From contig CM042685.1 of the NCBI GenBank assembly GCA_023614405.1, positions 85,736,684 to 85,800,683 on the forward strand: a stretch of DNA of 64,000 nt. Reading direction: 5' to 3'. Positions 11,662 to 22,311 of the stretch are shown piece by piece. A program made the position numbers and the translations under genes. Origin of the DNA: Avena insularis (taxonomy: Eukaryota; Streptophyta; Magnoliopsida; Poales; Poaceae). Below the pieces are notes generated by a model. The model made no database searches and was not told the DNA's origin. It was given only the letters and a program-made list of their open reading frames with translations. Numbering within the stretch: position 1 is the stretch's first letter; the number at the start of each line of letters is the position of its first letter.

Positions 11662-12894
11662 TGATACAATCAATCCGGATTACGGATGTAGTATAGCTCT
11701 TTTCCCTAGTAGACCTAGGTTATCGAATCCTCGGGAAGCACAAAGCATAGTAAAGTTACTTTAATGGTCCTTCCGGAGTTTTAGAATTCTTATAGTCTTT
11801 TACGGGACCAAGAGTCTACGATCTTTTGTTATTGTCGATGACAGAGAGAGAGGGCCTAGGGTTTTCAGTTTTACCTGTAGCTATGCAAAACATCTTATGG
11901 GAATAAAAGATAATAATAAAGTATGCATGTAATTGTTAGAGCAAGATAATTATATGTGGGCAGTGCATCGATAATTGCTCTTGTCTCAGCAACCTTATAT
12001 AAATAACCTTCTCGCATCCATAGAAGAAAGAGAACTAATGATATGTATAGTGATGTCACCGTTAATCCCAATTAAATCCCTCGCGTACAACCGTACTACC
12101 CTTTCTATCACTAGAGTTCCCATCCTGCAGATCAGTCATTACTCACACTCCCTATACCTGGATCAATCCTTGGGGTCTTGGGTACCTGACAAGTCCTTAG
12201 ATTGAGGTAAGAGCGGGTACAATAATCATCATGTCATCCAAACTAATACATGATCCCATCTATGATAAATAATATGCAGACAGCTATATGGCTAGGCCGA
12301 AGCCCTTAGCCCAATGAGAATTACTCACACATAGAGATGAAATCAACAATGATAAACATTGTAATGGAAATCATGTGATTGATAGTAATAGTCTTACAAT
12401 GTCGCCAATTGGAGATGAGATATACTATGACAAGTGGTGGAATATGGCTATGGTGGAGGAGAAGGGTTTGGATATTAGATCTAGATCTATCCCTCCCGCA
12501 TTGTGGTTTCTGATGGATTGGCATAGTTGGGGGATCTTTTCGTGTTGCCCGAGGCCTCTTTATATAGGGGTACCTTCACGAAAATTGTTCTGTTTAACCT
12601 AGAGGTGTCGATGGTAACTATACGGCCAAAATTTTATTCCCACCATATAGTTGGTTGTTAAAGCTTCTGCCTCCTCTTCACCACCCCTGGTTTCTTTGGG
12701 TCATTGAAAATATCTTATCTTTGACTTTAATGTTGTGATTCCCATCATCAAACGTAATTATCTGTGTAGGGAAAAATAGAAAGACATGATTGCATACCTG
12801 TTTGATCATTAGGCATTAGAGAGAGATTTCATCAAAAATATGAATAATATCTAGTTTAAATGTCGATGTGGATGGCTATATTTCACAGCCATCA
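11662..12894 (-). mobile_element. 3' LTR of the Athila-like element
   Basis: Plus-strand ends are TGATACAATC and CAGCCATCA, giving TG...CA. It matches 18516-19787 along its length, including GTAGTATAGCTCTTTTCCCT (11686 versus about 18540) and the block around a TATA box (CTTTATATAGG, about 12558-12568). The two LTRs differ by many substitutions and small indels (1233 versus 1272 bp), so the insertion is not recent. Confidence 0.9.
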
Positions 12895-12912
12895 TCCTCC
12901 CCAACCTTTAAC
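12895..12912 (-). other. Polypurine tract of the Athila-like element
   Basis: On the minus strand the sequence immediately before the 3' LTR is AAAGGTTGGGGAGGA, a purine run at the expected plus-strand primer position. Confidence 0.75.
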
Positions 12913-14599
12913 TTGATCGTCCTCGAGCAAGAAAACCAAAATCAAAAAGGAACTCAACATTTAAACTGAAATAAGGAGATGATGATCTTACTCATGATTG
13001 GTAGTCTCATGTTTCCTCCACTTTCTTAATCTAAAAAACTTCAACATAGATAGACTAATGGAAAGCATATCATACGGGTTTTAATGAATCCTTATATTAC
13101 AAAAATATTATTGTTAGCATGGATGATTCAAATGAGTAAACTTTATTCCATGTCACGTAATCAACTTGTAAGCTTGCCTTTGAACAATAAAGTATTATCA
13201 TGTAAAATTGAGAGTGTGAGAGTTTGTCATGAAAAGCATATATACTAGACTGTCTCAGTTCTCCCACATCAATAAGTCAAGGCCTTTCAAGCACTACTTC
13301 TCTATTCATTATCCTTCAAGAATTTCAGTTCTGAAGTAATTGAGACCATGAGAAAAAAAATTAATTAGTTTATCGGGCTGTGATGGACACTCGTGGAATC
13401 ACCAAGGTTTTTGTTCCTTTTGCATAATGATTACTCATGTCATCCAGAGGAGTGATTCCATCATGAACACATCTACACGAGAATGCCAAGAATCTTACCC
13501 ATTATAGCATTGCTGCTACATATGTTTAATCAACTCATGGCCAAAATCTAGGAGTTTCCTCCATGAAGATCGTTCGTAGGCTAGTGGAGTTGTTGTCATC
13601 CCATGAAGTTTGACACACATAAAGCTATATCATTCTTATGATTCACAAGTCAAACTTTGGCATACTCACAAAACCCTCTAAACATTAATTGAATTGAACA
13701 AATCCTTTCAAAGAGAGCTATCAAGTCAATCATTATTTTCTATGGTGTTGAGTGTATCTAGGAATAAGCTTTCATGACTAAACACTACAACACCTAAGCC
13801 TTCAACTGTGAGACTTATTATGATTACAATTGTTTAGCAAATTTTTAGGCAAGACTTGGTTAACTGAAAGAGCTGGTTCAAAACATACTCAACTAAATAC
13901 CCATGCAAACAAAATTTTACTCCAATATAAAGAATCACTCCACCAATATAATATATTAACATTTACTACTAACTGGCATGGGTTTCTCAAACTTCAAATG
14001 TGAGGAGTCATAAGGCACACCTCTCATGATTGGTTCCACTTCTCACTTCCCTTTTGATTTGTTTCTTGGAAAGTTGAAGTCGATCACTCTCCTCGAAATA
14101 AATGAGAACCACAAGGAGAATAGAAAAGAGAAAGGGAAAATAAAGATAAATCTTTTTGTTGTTTTAAGAGAGGGAATTAAAGAATAGAAAATTGGTGGCA
14201 AATCTTGGCTTGAAAATATCGAAAACAAATAAATATGTAGAGATCAAGTGTTGGGGAAACCAACACGAGTGCTTATAAACTCAAGTTAAAACATAACCTC
14301 AAAATAAAATAAAACAAATGAACGCCAAATAAAGATAATGAGGAAACTTCCCTAATCTTAGTCTTTTGCAAGACCTTCAAATCATTGAGGTGGCGGGAAA
14401 AAGTTGTAACTCTAGTTCAAAATTTGAGTTGAAAAATTACAAGTGGTTTCTCGGAGGTTCAGGGCGAGATTATGCATCCCCTCCACAGTTCCTTCAAGTT
14501 CTTGGAAGTCTTGATATGTAGTGAACCGGGTTGGTGGCTGCTTCTGTTGATAAGGAACTTCTTGCTCCTCTTCTTAGTCCTCATCCTCATCCGAAATCT
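12913..14599. other. Untranslated 3' internal region of the Athila-like element
   Basis: AT-rich, with no frame matching gag, pol or env. It lies between the ORF1-like gene and the polypurine tract, where Athila-type elements carry long noncoding sequence. A 61-codon Phe/Ser-rich minus-strand frame at 14043-14228 has no recognisable motif. Confidence 0.5.
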
Positions 14600-15558
14600 C
14601 CTCCTCGGGTCAGTGTTGTTCAACCTGCACATCATATAGCAAACGTCCTTCCTCGATAGATAAAAGACCATTAGGCAAATGAGCGGGGTAGAAACTCCCA
14701 ACTCGTGCAATATGCAAGTAATAAACACCACCACTCCTAGTGAGCATTCCAAAAGCTTTTAAAGTAGATAAAGAAACACATCTCTCACCTAGAAATGGTT
14801 GCAACTCACCTAGGTCGATGCCTAGGGCAATGGAAGGCATGGTGGTGACGCCTCCACCTATGATTGGTCCTTGGATTTGCAAGGATTGGTGCTCCAAGTA
14901 GCGCACAAGAATTGCGCAAAAGTTGAGTGACAAGTTGTTGTTGAAAGCAGCTTTTGCAAGGACCAATATGTCCTCCTCATTGAGTCTTGTAAACTCATTT
15001 CGTGCCTGCAAGGTGTTAGCAATAACATAGAACAAATAGTGACTAGCAGGATGCTGGATATTCTTCCCCTTGTTAACTCTAGAGGTAAAACTCATTCTAT
15101 TATAATAATGATCTGGGAAGGGTGCATGTCGGCATAATATGCGTGTAAGACATTAACATCATTTTTTGGTAAACTAAAATAATTGCACCATTCCTCAAGT
15201 GTTAATGTATAATTGTTGTTCATAAGTCGGAAAGAAATCATGTCCTCTCCGGGCCATGTTTTAACGGTGCTTTTTAAAGAACTTAAAAATTGAAGAGTTA
15301 ACCGGTGATAAGTAGGCTCATCTTTGGAATACAAAGTTTTGCAGGCCAACTCTATTGCAAAGTAAATTGAAGTCATTAGAAATACTGAGTTTATTCAATA
15401 TAATGGGACAAGACCACTTGGTTGTCTTCACTTCTCGGTTCTTGATCTTGTTGAAGCGTTCATGTTGGAACTCATTCCTGAGCTGCAGCGGCAGCCTGAG
15501 AAGAACTCGCAGCGGAATGGGCACGCATTTGGCTCCTTGTCTTCATCTTCTAAAATAA
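14600..15558 (-). pseudogene. ATHILA ORF1/env-like gene remnant
   Basis: Three overlapping minus-strand pieces form one protein-like series. They are FQHERFNKIKNREVKTTKWS (about 15460), a middle piece with LTLQFLSSLKSTVKTWPGED and FRLMNNNYTLTLEEWCNYFS (15376-15092), and a 161-residue piece (15095-14610) with HPASHYLFYVIANTLQARNE and a later GVTTMPSIALGIDLGELQPF. This alternation resembles the plant ATHILA ORF-1 family: 'L-F-L-SSL' with 'FRLFN...LT...F...LGLP', then a conserved helical block ending in 'IxxGGxxTxIA'. ORF1 function is unknown; some Athila elements carry an env-like gene in this place. Frameshifts and a stop near 15092 show decay. It lies 3' of the protease, where RT-INT would normally intervene. 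Confidence 0.55.
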
Positions 15559-15879
15559 TAATATGAACAAAAAATAAAACTTTTTATCCAATAGTAATAA
15601 GCATAACATATTCCTCATCATAGCACACTAAAGAATCTCCTCAAAATAATAATCTAGGCAAGAGAAACATGGCAATTAGTTCATAGTAGGTCTCACCCTA
15701 GATTGATAATGACAATAGATAAGAGATGAATTTGCAAAACCTAATTGGAGGATCGGAGGAGAAACATATCGTAGATCACTTGTGTGCGAGGAAATCGAAC
15801 AAAATTGAGTAGAGATAAAGATATCTTGAGGTTTTGAGAGAGTCTGGAGGAAGAAGAGAGAAAAAGGATTGAAGTTTTT

Positions 15880-16195
15880 GTGTTGGGGGTACCTTCCCAT
15901 GGCATTTTTGTGGTCGGAAAATATTATACGGTCGCAAATATAAGGCCGGAACACCTATTCCTGCTGTATAGTTGGTCTGACGGCAAAATTTTAGGGTTTC
16001 TTAGGGTTTATTCCTGGCGGAGATATCTATATGGCCGAAACTATATGGTCGGGATTTTTATCCCCACCGTATAGTTGGTCGTTAAACATTATGTATGTGG
16101 GAAAGAAAATTTGTCGATGGCATAGATATCTATACGGCTGGAATTGTTGGTCGTTAAACCTTATGTAGTCGTCAAAAAATTTCGGTTTCTTCAAG
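15880..16195 (-). repeat. Internal copies of the LTR U3 motif (TATACGGCCG / CACCGTATAGTTGGTCG)
   Basis: At least three degenerate copies of a module also present in both LTRs (about 12615-12655 and 19490-19540). The module is CTATACGGCCGGAA followed by TTTTATTCCCACCRTATAG and TTGGTCGTTAAA. In the LTRs it sits on the upstream (U3) side of the TATA box when read on the minus strand. Here it lies just upstream of the ORF1-like gene. Confidence 0.6.
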
Positions 16196-16449
16196 AATTC
16201 TTTCTTAACCTGAAATTTAGCGAAACAACATGTTTTGACAGAAAAATGATAGACTAAATTGTCAACCAACATAAGAATGTATAAAACAGGATTTTAGTAC
16301 CACTGAACTTCTCCTCCTCAACTGCAGTTTTCTAGCAATCTTTATTCAACATCAAACATAAACTAAAACTTAAAAACTTTACTCAAACCTTTATTTCACA
16401 TGGGTTGCCTCCCATGAAGTGCTCTTTTATGGTCAATAGCTTGACCTTG

Positions 16450-17000
16450 ATGTTGCTCATTTAGGCCAGATGAGTGGAACACCCACTCCAAAATAGTTGC
16501 AAAGTGATGGCATCCTTCTCATCATGCTTGGGTTTCTTATTCCTCTGAAAATGAATAACAAAAGGATCCCGTGAAGGCAATTGAATCTTCATGTTCCCTT
16601 CATACATATTAATCAAAGCCTTAATAGTTCTTAAGAACGGACAACCTAATATGATAAGAGCAGTAGCATCTTCAGGCATGTCAACAATAACAAAATCAAT
16701 AAGAGCACGATAGCCTTTAATGTAAATTAAATTATTTTATTTAATCCCCACAGCTTGTTTGTAGGTAGAATCTACTAGATGTAATTTTAACTCAATGATT
16801 TCAAAAGATCCAAGATTTAACTTATTAAAAAGAATTTTTGGGGAAACACTTGCACCTAAGTCACAAAGTGCAGCTATCTCATTAGTCACAATTTTAAACT
16901 TAATAGTAGCCTCAAATATATCATCAAGATTAACAGTTAGTTTTTCCAGCAATTTTCTTTTATTCTTCCTCACGATCACGTACCTTTATTGCTAACTGAT
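16450..17000 (-). pseudogene. Aspartic protease domain of the Athila-like element
   Basis: The minus-strand frame reads ALCDLGASVSPKILFNKLNL; the DLGAS motif at the catalytic position is the Athila-type variant of D[TS]G. It is followed, after a stop near 16737, by IILGCPFLRTIKALINMYEG, which matches the conserved 'ILGRPFLRT' block of retropepsin-like domains. The frame ends near 16459. Just beyond, the translation KEHFMGGNPCE corresponds to a 'gcgctt..tgggaggcaaccca'-type sequence that follows the integrase end in several cereal Ty3 elements, implying that RT-INT was deleted from this spot. The protease processes Gag-Pol; this copy is broken by stops. Confidence 0.75.
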
Positions 17001-18240
17001 TAATGAAGTGTTGATACATAGCTTCCTCATTTCCTTCACTTACGGGAATCTTGATATTGATCCTTTTTGCAAGATCTTCAACTATGTAATTTTGTGAAGG
17101 AGCATTGCTATAGTAAAGTTCTTCAGGATCCTCCCTTTGAATTCTCATCATCTTTAGGTCTTCAAATGGATTGGGCTTAGCTTTACCCACAAATTTAGCT
17201 AGAATGAGAGTTTGACTCTCAGTTATCTTACCTAGATGTGCCTCAACAATCCTTGTTCTTTCTTGGAGGGCCTACAAATCATTCCTCAAACTCACAACTT
17301 GGTTAGACAATTTTCCAAGAATATTATCATGGTTCTCCATTATCTTAATTAGGATATTTGTTTTCTCATTTTTCTAGTCCATAAAGAACTTAAGAGTTTC
17401 TTCCAGACTACCATTACTTGATCCCATATTATTATTAGAGTTACATGCAGGACTAGAATAATGTTTCTGGAAATTAGGATTATAGTTCTTCTTCCAAGAA
17501 GTGTTATAATCATTACGATCTATGAAGTCTAGTTCTTAAATATTTGATTCTAGGATAGCTCTTACCTGGGTTTCCTTAACCTTGACGACTAATATGAGCT
17601 CATCCAATTTAGCATTGAGTTCTTCATTTTCTTGAGGTGTGACGGAGTTCACCTTCTTTGTGTTTTATCTTTCCACATGCCATTGGGCATGGTTGTCTTG
17701 TATATTATCTAGCAGCTGCTTTACTTCGGTAATTTGTTTGCCCATAAATTTTCCTCTAGCTACAGTATCAAGCATAGACTTAGACACATGGTTAAGAGCA
17801 TTATAAAATAAATGGAGAATTAACCAATATTCCATCCCATGGCTGGGACAGTTTCTCATGCATTCTTTCATTTTCTCCCATGCAAGCTATAGTGACTCAC
17901 GCTCTTCCTGTCTAAAACCAGTAATATTAGATCTTAGTTGCATAGTCTTTGTAGGTGGGAAAAATTTAGTCATAATTAAAGAAGTACATTCCACCCATGA
18001 TGCAATAGTATTTCTAGGCAAAGATAGCAACCATTCTTTTGCTCTTCCTCTATGAGAGAAAGGAAATAAGTGCAACTTGACCGCATCAGGGTCAACATCT
18101 TTAATATGCATCATATCACATATTACAGTGAAAGTAATCAAGTGCATACCTGCGTCCTCAATAGCAGAGCCTCCAAATTGATTATGTTGAACCAAACTTT
18201 AATATTGGGTCTTAATTTCATAGTCCTCAGCAGTAATTGC
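17001..18240 (-). pseudogene. gag gene of the Athila-like element
   Basis: On the minus strand the frame reads VQHNQFGGSAIEDAGMHLIT, then LHLFPFSHRGRAKEWLLSLP, TKFFPPTKTMQLRSNITGFR, a TAG at 17887-17889, then the same frame CMRNCPSHGMEYWLILHLFY. These blocks are the retrotrans_gag signature of plant Athila-type elements ('FPFSLRGKAKEWL...FF'). Downstream the reading continues with stops through a coiled-coil-like, Asn-rich stretch to EDPEELYYSNAPSQNYIVED and HFINQLAIKVRDREEE (ends 16960). Gag forms the particle. Several in-frame stops (for example 17887) make this copy non-coding as it stands. Confidence 0.8.
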
Positions 18241-18488
18241 TGGATGGGTACTACGAGTACGCAAATAATCATTGTTGGGAGTTGCATACTCCCCAAGCTT
18301 CTTTTCATCCATATTTCCTATGTTTTTGGGTTTTCTTAAATATAAACTTATGATAGTAAAAACAATAATTAAAAGATTAACTAATTTTTCGGTTTTTCAA
18401 ATAAAGACTGAAAGCAAACTAACAAAATTAAAAACAAGAATTAAAACTAGCAAGGTTCCTACTAACCTTACCAGGGTAGCTATTACTT

Positions 18489-18505
18489 CCCCGGCAACGG
18501 CACCA
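18489..18505 (-). other. Primer-binding site complementary to tRNA-Asp
   Basis: The minus strand reads TGGTGCCGTTGCCGGGG, 16 of 17 matching the complement of the plant tRNA-Asp(GUC) 3' end (TGGCGCCGTTGCCGGGG). It lies 10 bases from the LTR end, as in other Athila-like elements. Confidence 0.9.
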
Positions 18506-18515
18506 GAAAAAGGTT

Positions 18516-19787
18516 TGATACCTTTGATCCAGATTATGGATGTAGTATAGCTCTTTTTCCCTAGTAGACCTAGGTTATCGAATCCTCGGGAAGCAGAAAT
18601 CTTAGTAAAGTTACTTTAAGGGATCTTCAGGAGTTTTAGAATTCTTTTAGTGTTTTTACCAGACCAAGAGTTTGCTATCTTTTGTTGTTGTCGATGATGG
18701 AGAGATAGGTCCTGGGGATTTCGGTTTCACCTATAGTTGTGCAAAACATCTGATGGGAATAAAACATAATAATAAAGTATGCATGTAATCATTAGAGCAA
18801 CATATTATATGTGGGCGGTGCATCCATAATTGCTACTGCCTCCACAAAAGCTTATAGAAATAACCTACTAGTCTCATCCATATAAGAAAGAGAATTGATA
18901 ATATGCATAGTGATTTCACTGTTAATCCCAAGTAAATCCATCACATACAGCCGTACTACCCTTTCTGTCACCATGGTTCCCATCCTGCAGATCTGTTATT
19001 ACTCACACTTCCTATACCTGGATCAATCCTTGGGGTCTTGGGTACCTGAAAAGTCCTTAGATTGAGGCAAGATAGGCTACAATAATCATCATGTCATAAA
19101 AACTAATACATGATCCCATCTATGATAAATAATATGCATAGAGCTACATGGCTAGGCCGAAGCACTTAGCCCAAGGAGAATTACTCACACATAGAGATGA
19201 TATCAACAATCATAAACATTGTAATGGAAATCATGGGATTGATAGTAATAGTCTTACAATGTCGCCAATTGGAGATGAGAACTACTATTACAAGTGGTGG
19301 AATATGGCTATGGTGGAGGAGAAAGGTTTGGAGATTAGATCTTGATCTATCCCTCCGGCATTGTGGTTTCTGATTGCTTGGCATAGTCGCGGTAGTTGGG
19401 GGCTCTTTTCTCGACGCCTGAGGCCTCCTTATATAGGGGTCCCTTCACGAAAGTTGTTCTGTTTGACCTAGCGGTGTCGGTGGCAACTATACGGCCGGAA
19501 CTATACGGCCGAATTTTATTCCCACCATATAGTTGGTCGCTAAAACTTATGCATCCTCTTCACGACCCCTGGTTTGTTTGGGTTTTGTAAATCTCATATC
19601 TTTTACTTTAATGTTGTGATTACCATCATCAAACGTCATTATCTGCGCATGGAAAAATAGAAAGACATGATTGCATACCCGTTTTATCATTAGGCATTAG
19701 TGGCAGGATTTAGATATATATTACATTAAAAATATGAATAATATCTAGGTTAAATGTGGACGTAGATGGCTATATTCATAGCCATCA
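18516..19787 (-). mobile_element. 5' LTR of the Athila-like element
   Basis: Plus-strand ends are TGATACCTTTG and TAGCCATCA. The minus-strand TATA box is CTATATAAGG (19427-19437 on plus). The tandem pair of ACTATACGGCCG motifs near 19490-19512 lies upstream of it in the transcription direction. Partner of 11662-12894; see that entry for the comparison. Confidence 0.9.
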
Positions 19788-19845
19788 CAGAGCTATTGCC
19801 CGTCGTCGGCTCCAGCTATCGAACACTCCAACAAGCTGAATGTAG

Positions 19846-20258
19846 ATGGATGCACGCCGCCGCGGTGTGGCTGCTGATGGTGCATGGATGGATCATCTTT
19901 TCTGCTCACGGCGTGCGCCCAGATTGCTCCATTGTAGTAAGGTCGTCCGTGCCGAGGCATGGAGGAGAGAGTTTATTGACCTTGGCGCCGCCCTATTCGA
20001 GAGTTTGTTTCTCAGCAGCAAGTTTGCATGAACGCTTTGGAATGTACCTTTTTTCTTGAGCGCAGAGCACATGAAAATGCCGCTGCACGCTTTCTCCATG
20101 ACGCTCGCTTGGCCCTGCTTGACGCTGCCACAACTTTCGCTACTGCCATTGCCGTCGTCGCACATGCAGCACATTATACGAAATCAACCAGCTCGAATGG
20201 CAATGGTAGACCGTCCATGCAGTACAGCTGCATGGCCTGCCTCAAAGGGGCCAAATAG
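19846..20258 (+). pseudogene. Decayed GC-rich gene fragment, unknown function
   Basis: A frame from ATG 19846 encodes MDARRRGVAADGAWMDHLFC and continues to RREFIDLGAALFESLFLSSK, stopping at 20029-20031. The next open frame (from 20028) encodes FFLERRAHENAAARFLHDAR and LALLDAATTFATAIAVVAHA, ending at 20256-20258. The two halves look like one alanine-rich, alpha-helical protein broken by a frameshift near 20030. GC content is well above the flanking LTR, consistent with grass coding sequence. It lies immediately right of the Athila-like insertion. Family not recognised. Confidence 0.4.
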
Positions 20259-20963
20259 CCAAGATTTGACGGGGATGCAGCGGCCGCGGCCGCCGTGGCA
20301 GTGGCTTCTTCTTAGGCAGGGCCATAGCTAATCTTCCTAAGAGTATATCTTATTTATTCGAAACTAGTTCGACTAACTACTAAATTTTTATTTCCCTTCT
20401 TAGCATAAAAGTGCTACGATAATAAAAATACAGGTCATGGCTAGCAACCGGATCGGGCAATGTACCAGGTCAGGGTTCCATTTTAAGTAAATATACGACT
20501 GTTTCCTAAGTTTTGTCCACAAACTATACCTATGCCACTATGATCATAGAATTGTGGCAACACAATCAGAAACAGGGGAAGAGGACGTGGCATTTTAATG
20601 ATTGGTGGGCCCCACCACCTCGACCATCGATGGCAGGCATCCCAGGTTTGAGGATTAGTGCTCTCCATTATTGTGTGATTTTCCATATTTTGTCGCTCAC
20701 AGCTCCGCTCCGCTCAGCTCCACTACTTTGGTCTTGCACACCGCCAGTCCATGCCATCGTGCAACACTCGTGTCCTCCCCTTGGACTATCATCTTCCCGA
20801 CATCCCCTACCCGCCCTACCCACCTTGCCTTTCCCACTTGCCATGTCTCCTTGCCTCTGTCCCCGCCCAGGCGTGAATAGGAACAAAAATCGTGAGGTGG
20901 GTGCTAGGTTCTCACGCAACGATAGTGGATTTGATCTAGGTCCCACACAAAAATGGATCCTGC
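20259..20963. other. Spacer with 5'-UTR-like pyrimidine tract
   Basis: No conserved coding block. The stretch about 20690-20870 is rich in CTC, CCC and TCC and probably represents the leader of the Mutator-like gene that follows. Confidence 0.3.
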
Positions 20964-21565
20964 ATGGTCGAAGAACATAGAGATGGGTCCTTCCTGGCCA
21001 GAGAGCGAGGAGATGGATCCTTCAAGTCTAGAGAACATGGAGGAGTACTCCCAATTGGCGTTTCTAGTCCCGTGGTGATGGAGAGGATCTGTGTTGGTCA
21101 CCGTAGGACGTCTGTTGCATCCAGATTTCTTTTGAATATTAGGCATGGGTGTGAGACTGAAACCTTGCCCGACGGTAGGATCAGAGTTACCAGTGGATTT
21201 TATTATCGGCTGACAGTAGACACAGATGACATAACTCTAAGTTTCAGATTGGCCAGCATACTGAATTCGTAAGTAGGTACTACGACACAAATTCGCAGAC
21301 TTTCTATGACGTTAGAACCAAGGATGCTCTGGCCATGATGTGGGGTAAACACCTCGGCATGAGGACTGTGCTGATGTTTGTGCACATCATTAACAAAGAT
21401 ACTGGGGAAGAGACTGTCCTAAATGATAATGTCCCATATGGAACACGAACAAAGAAGTCTCTATTTTTGATATCGAGCGCGACCGCCCATCCTGTCGTTG
21501 AGAATGACGCCTTCTCAAGTGAGCATGAAGACATCTGTGGCGGTCAGGATGATTTTGTGCTCGAA

Positions 21566-21612
<47 letters not shown>

Positions 21613-22284
21613 GAAAGCATATCCAGATGTGGCTGCTGAACCTGATAGGATGGAGAGAAGGGAATATTTGGTTGATTTGAACTATGAGCCTGACTATGGG
21701 ACTAATGAGGAAGAGTAATGTTTGGATGGGGAAATGGGTTGCAGATATGGTGATGAAGACAAGGAGAGGCCGGTGATACACTTTGACAGGGACAACACTA
21801 CAATTGATGAGGGGACTTTCTTTCATAATGTGGAGGAATGCAGATATGTCGTTGCTACCTATGCAATAAGAGTCGGGTTCGAATTTATCATTGAAAAGAG
21901 CGAGCAAAAGAGATTTAGGGTGCATTGTAGGGGAAGTAATGTGTGTAAATGGAGATTGCATGCATCTCCAATGCGGGGTGGACACCCATTTCAGGTTGCA
22001 ATAGCTACATTTAGTTTTGGTCTTTCTCATATTTTTTCTGCTGATGAGTCCTCTGATTTATTTTATTCCCATCAAACGCAGATCAAGGTAAACACGAAGA
22101 AACACAACTTCCCTAAAACTTCTTTGAGTGATAAAACTAGACCAACGACAATCAAGTGGATTGCCACTATGGTACTTGGCTACATGAGGCAGGATCGTAG
22201 CATTGGACATGCTGAACTCAGAAATAAGCTTAGAGAATTGTTTAACATTCTGATTCGTTACCATAGAGTCTCTAATGGTAAGTA
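20964..22284 (+). pseudogene. Mutator-like (MuDR) transposase, N-terminal half only
   Basis: The first part (to about 21236) includes LPDGRIRVTSGFYYRLTVDT. The frame then shifts and continues as QIGQHTEFVSRYYDTNSQTF and DVRTKDALAMMWGKHLGMRT, the N-terminal MULE region. An acidic linker follows with 15 consecutive Asp, then a TAA at 21716-21718. The same-strand frame from 21722 carries the MuDR DNA-binding module: EGTFFHNVEECRYVVATYAI, then RFRVHCRGSNVCKWRLHASP (WRLHASP is a hallmark) and PTTIKWIATMVLGYMRQDRS. Matching stops at 22285 with ATG-free tandem-repeat DNA beyond, so the catalytic DDE/SWIM half is missing. No terminal inverted repeats were found. The protein would bind its own transposon ends; this copy is dead. 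Confidence 0.75.
21566..21610 (+). repeat. (GAT)15 microsatellite coding for poly-Asp
   Basis: Fifteen perfect GAT triplets inside the Mutator-like reading frame extend an acidic linker. The same tract gives spurious poly-His, poly-Ile and poly-Met frames elsewhere. Confidence 0.98.
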
Positions 22285-22311
22285 GTGTGCTCTAGACTTT
22301 ATTGAGGGTCT

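Larger units (their letters stand above)
11662..19787 (-). mobile_element. Athila-like Ty3 retrotransposon lacking RT and integrase
   Basis: Two matching LTRs (11662-12894 and 18516-19787) flank an internal region read on the minus strand. In that direction the order is 5' LTR (right), PBS complementary to the 3' end of tRNA-Asp (18489-18505), gag, an aspartic protease, then an ORF1/env-like region, a polypurine tract (12895-12912) and the 3' LTR (left). The flanks CTGAG (11657-11661) and CAGAG (19788-19792) fit a 5-bp target-site duplication with one mismatch. No RT, RNase H or integrase motif was found between the protease (ends near 16450) and the ORF1-like gene (15558). The element is therefore non-autonomous, about 8.1 kb, and would depend on an intact relative. 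Confidence 0.85.

Noticed and set aside
18480..18520. A tRNA-Asp gene fragment
   Set aside because: Only the last ~17 bases match, ending in CCA sense and lying next to an LTR: it is a primer-binding site.
21390..21680. Poly-His, poly-Ile and poly-Met frames
   Set aside because: All are other frames of the (GAT)15 microsatellite inside the Mutator-like gene.
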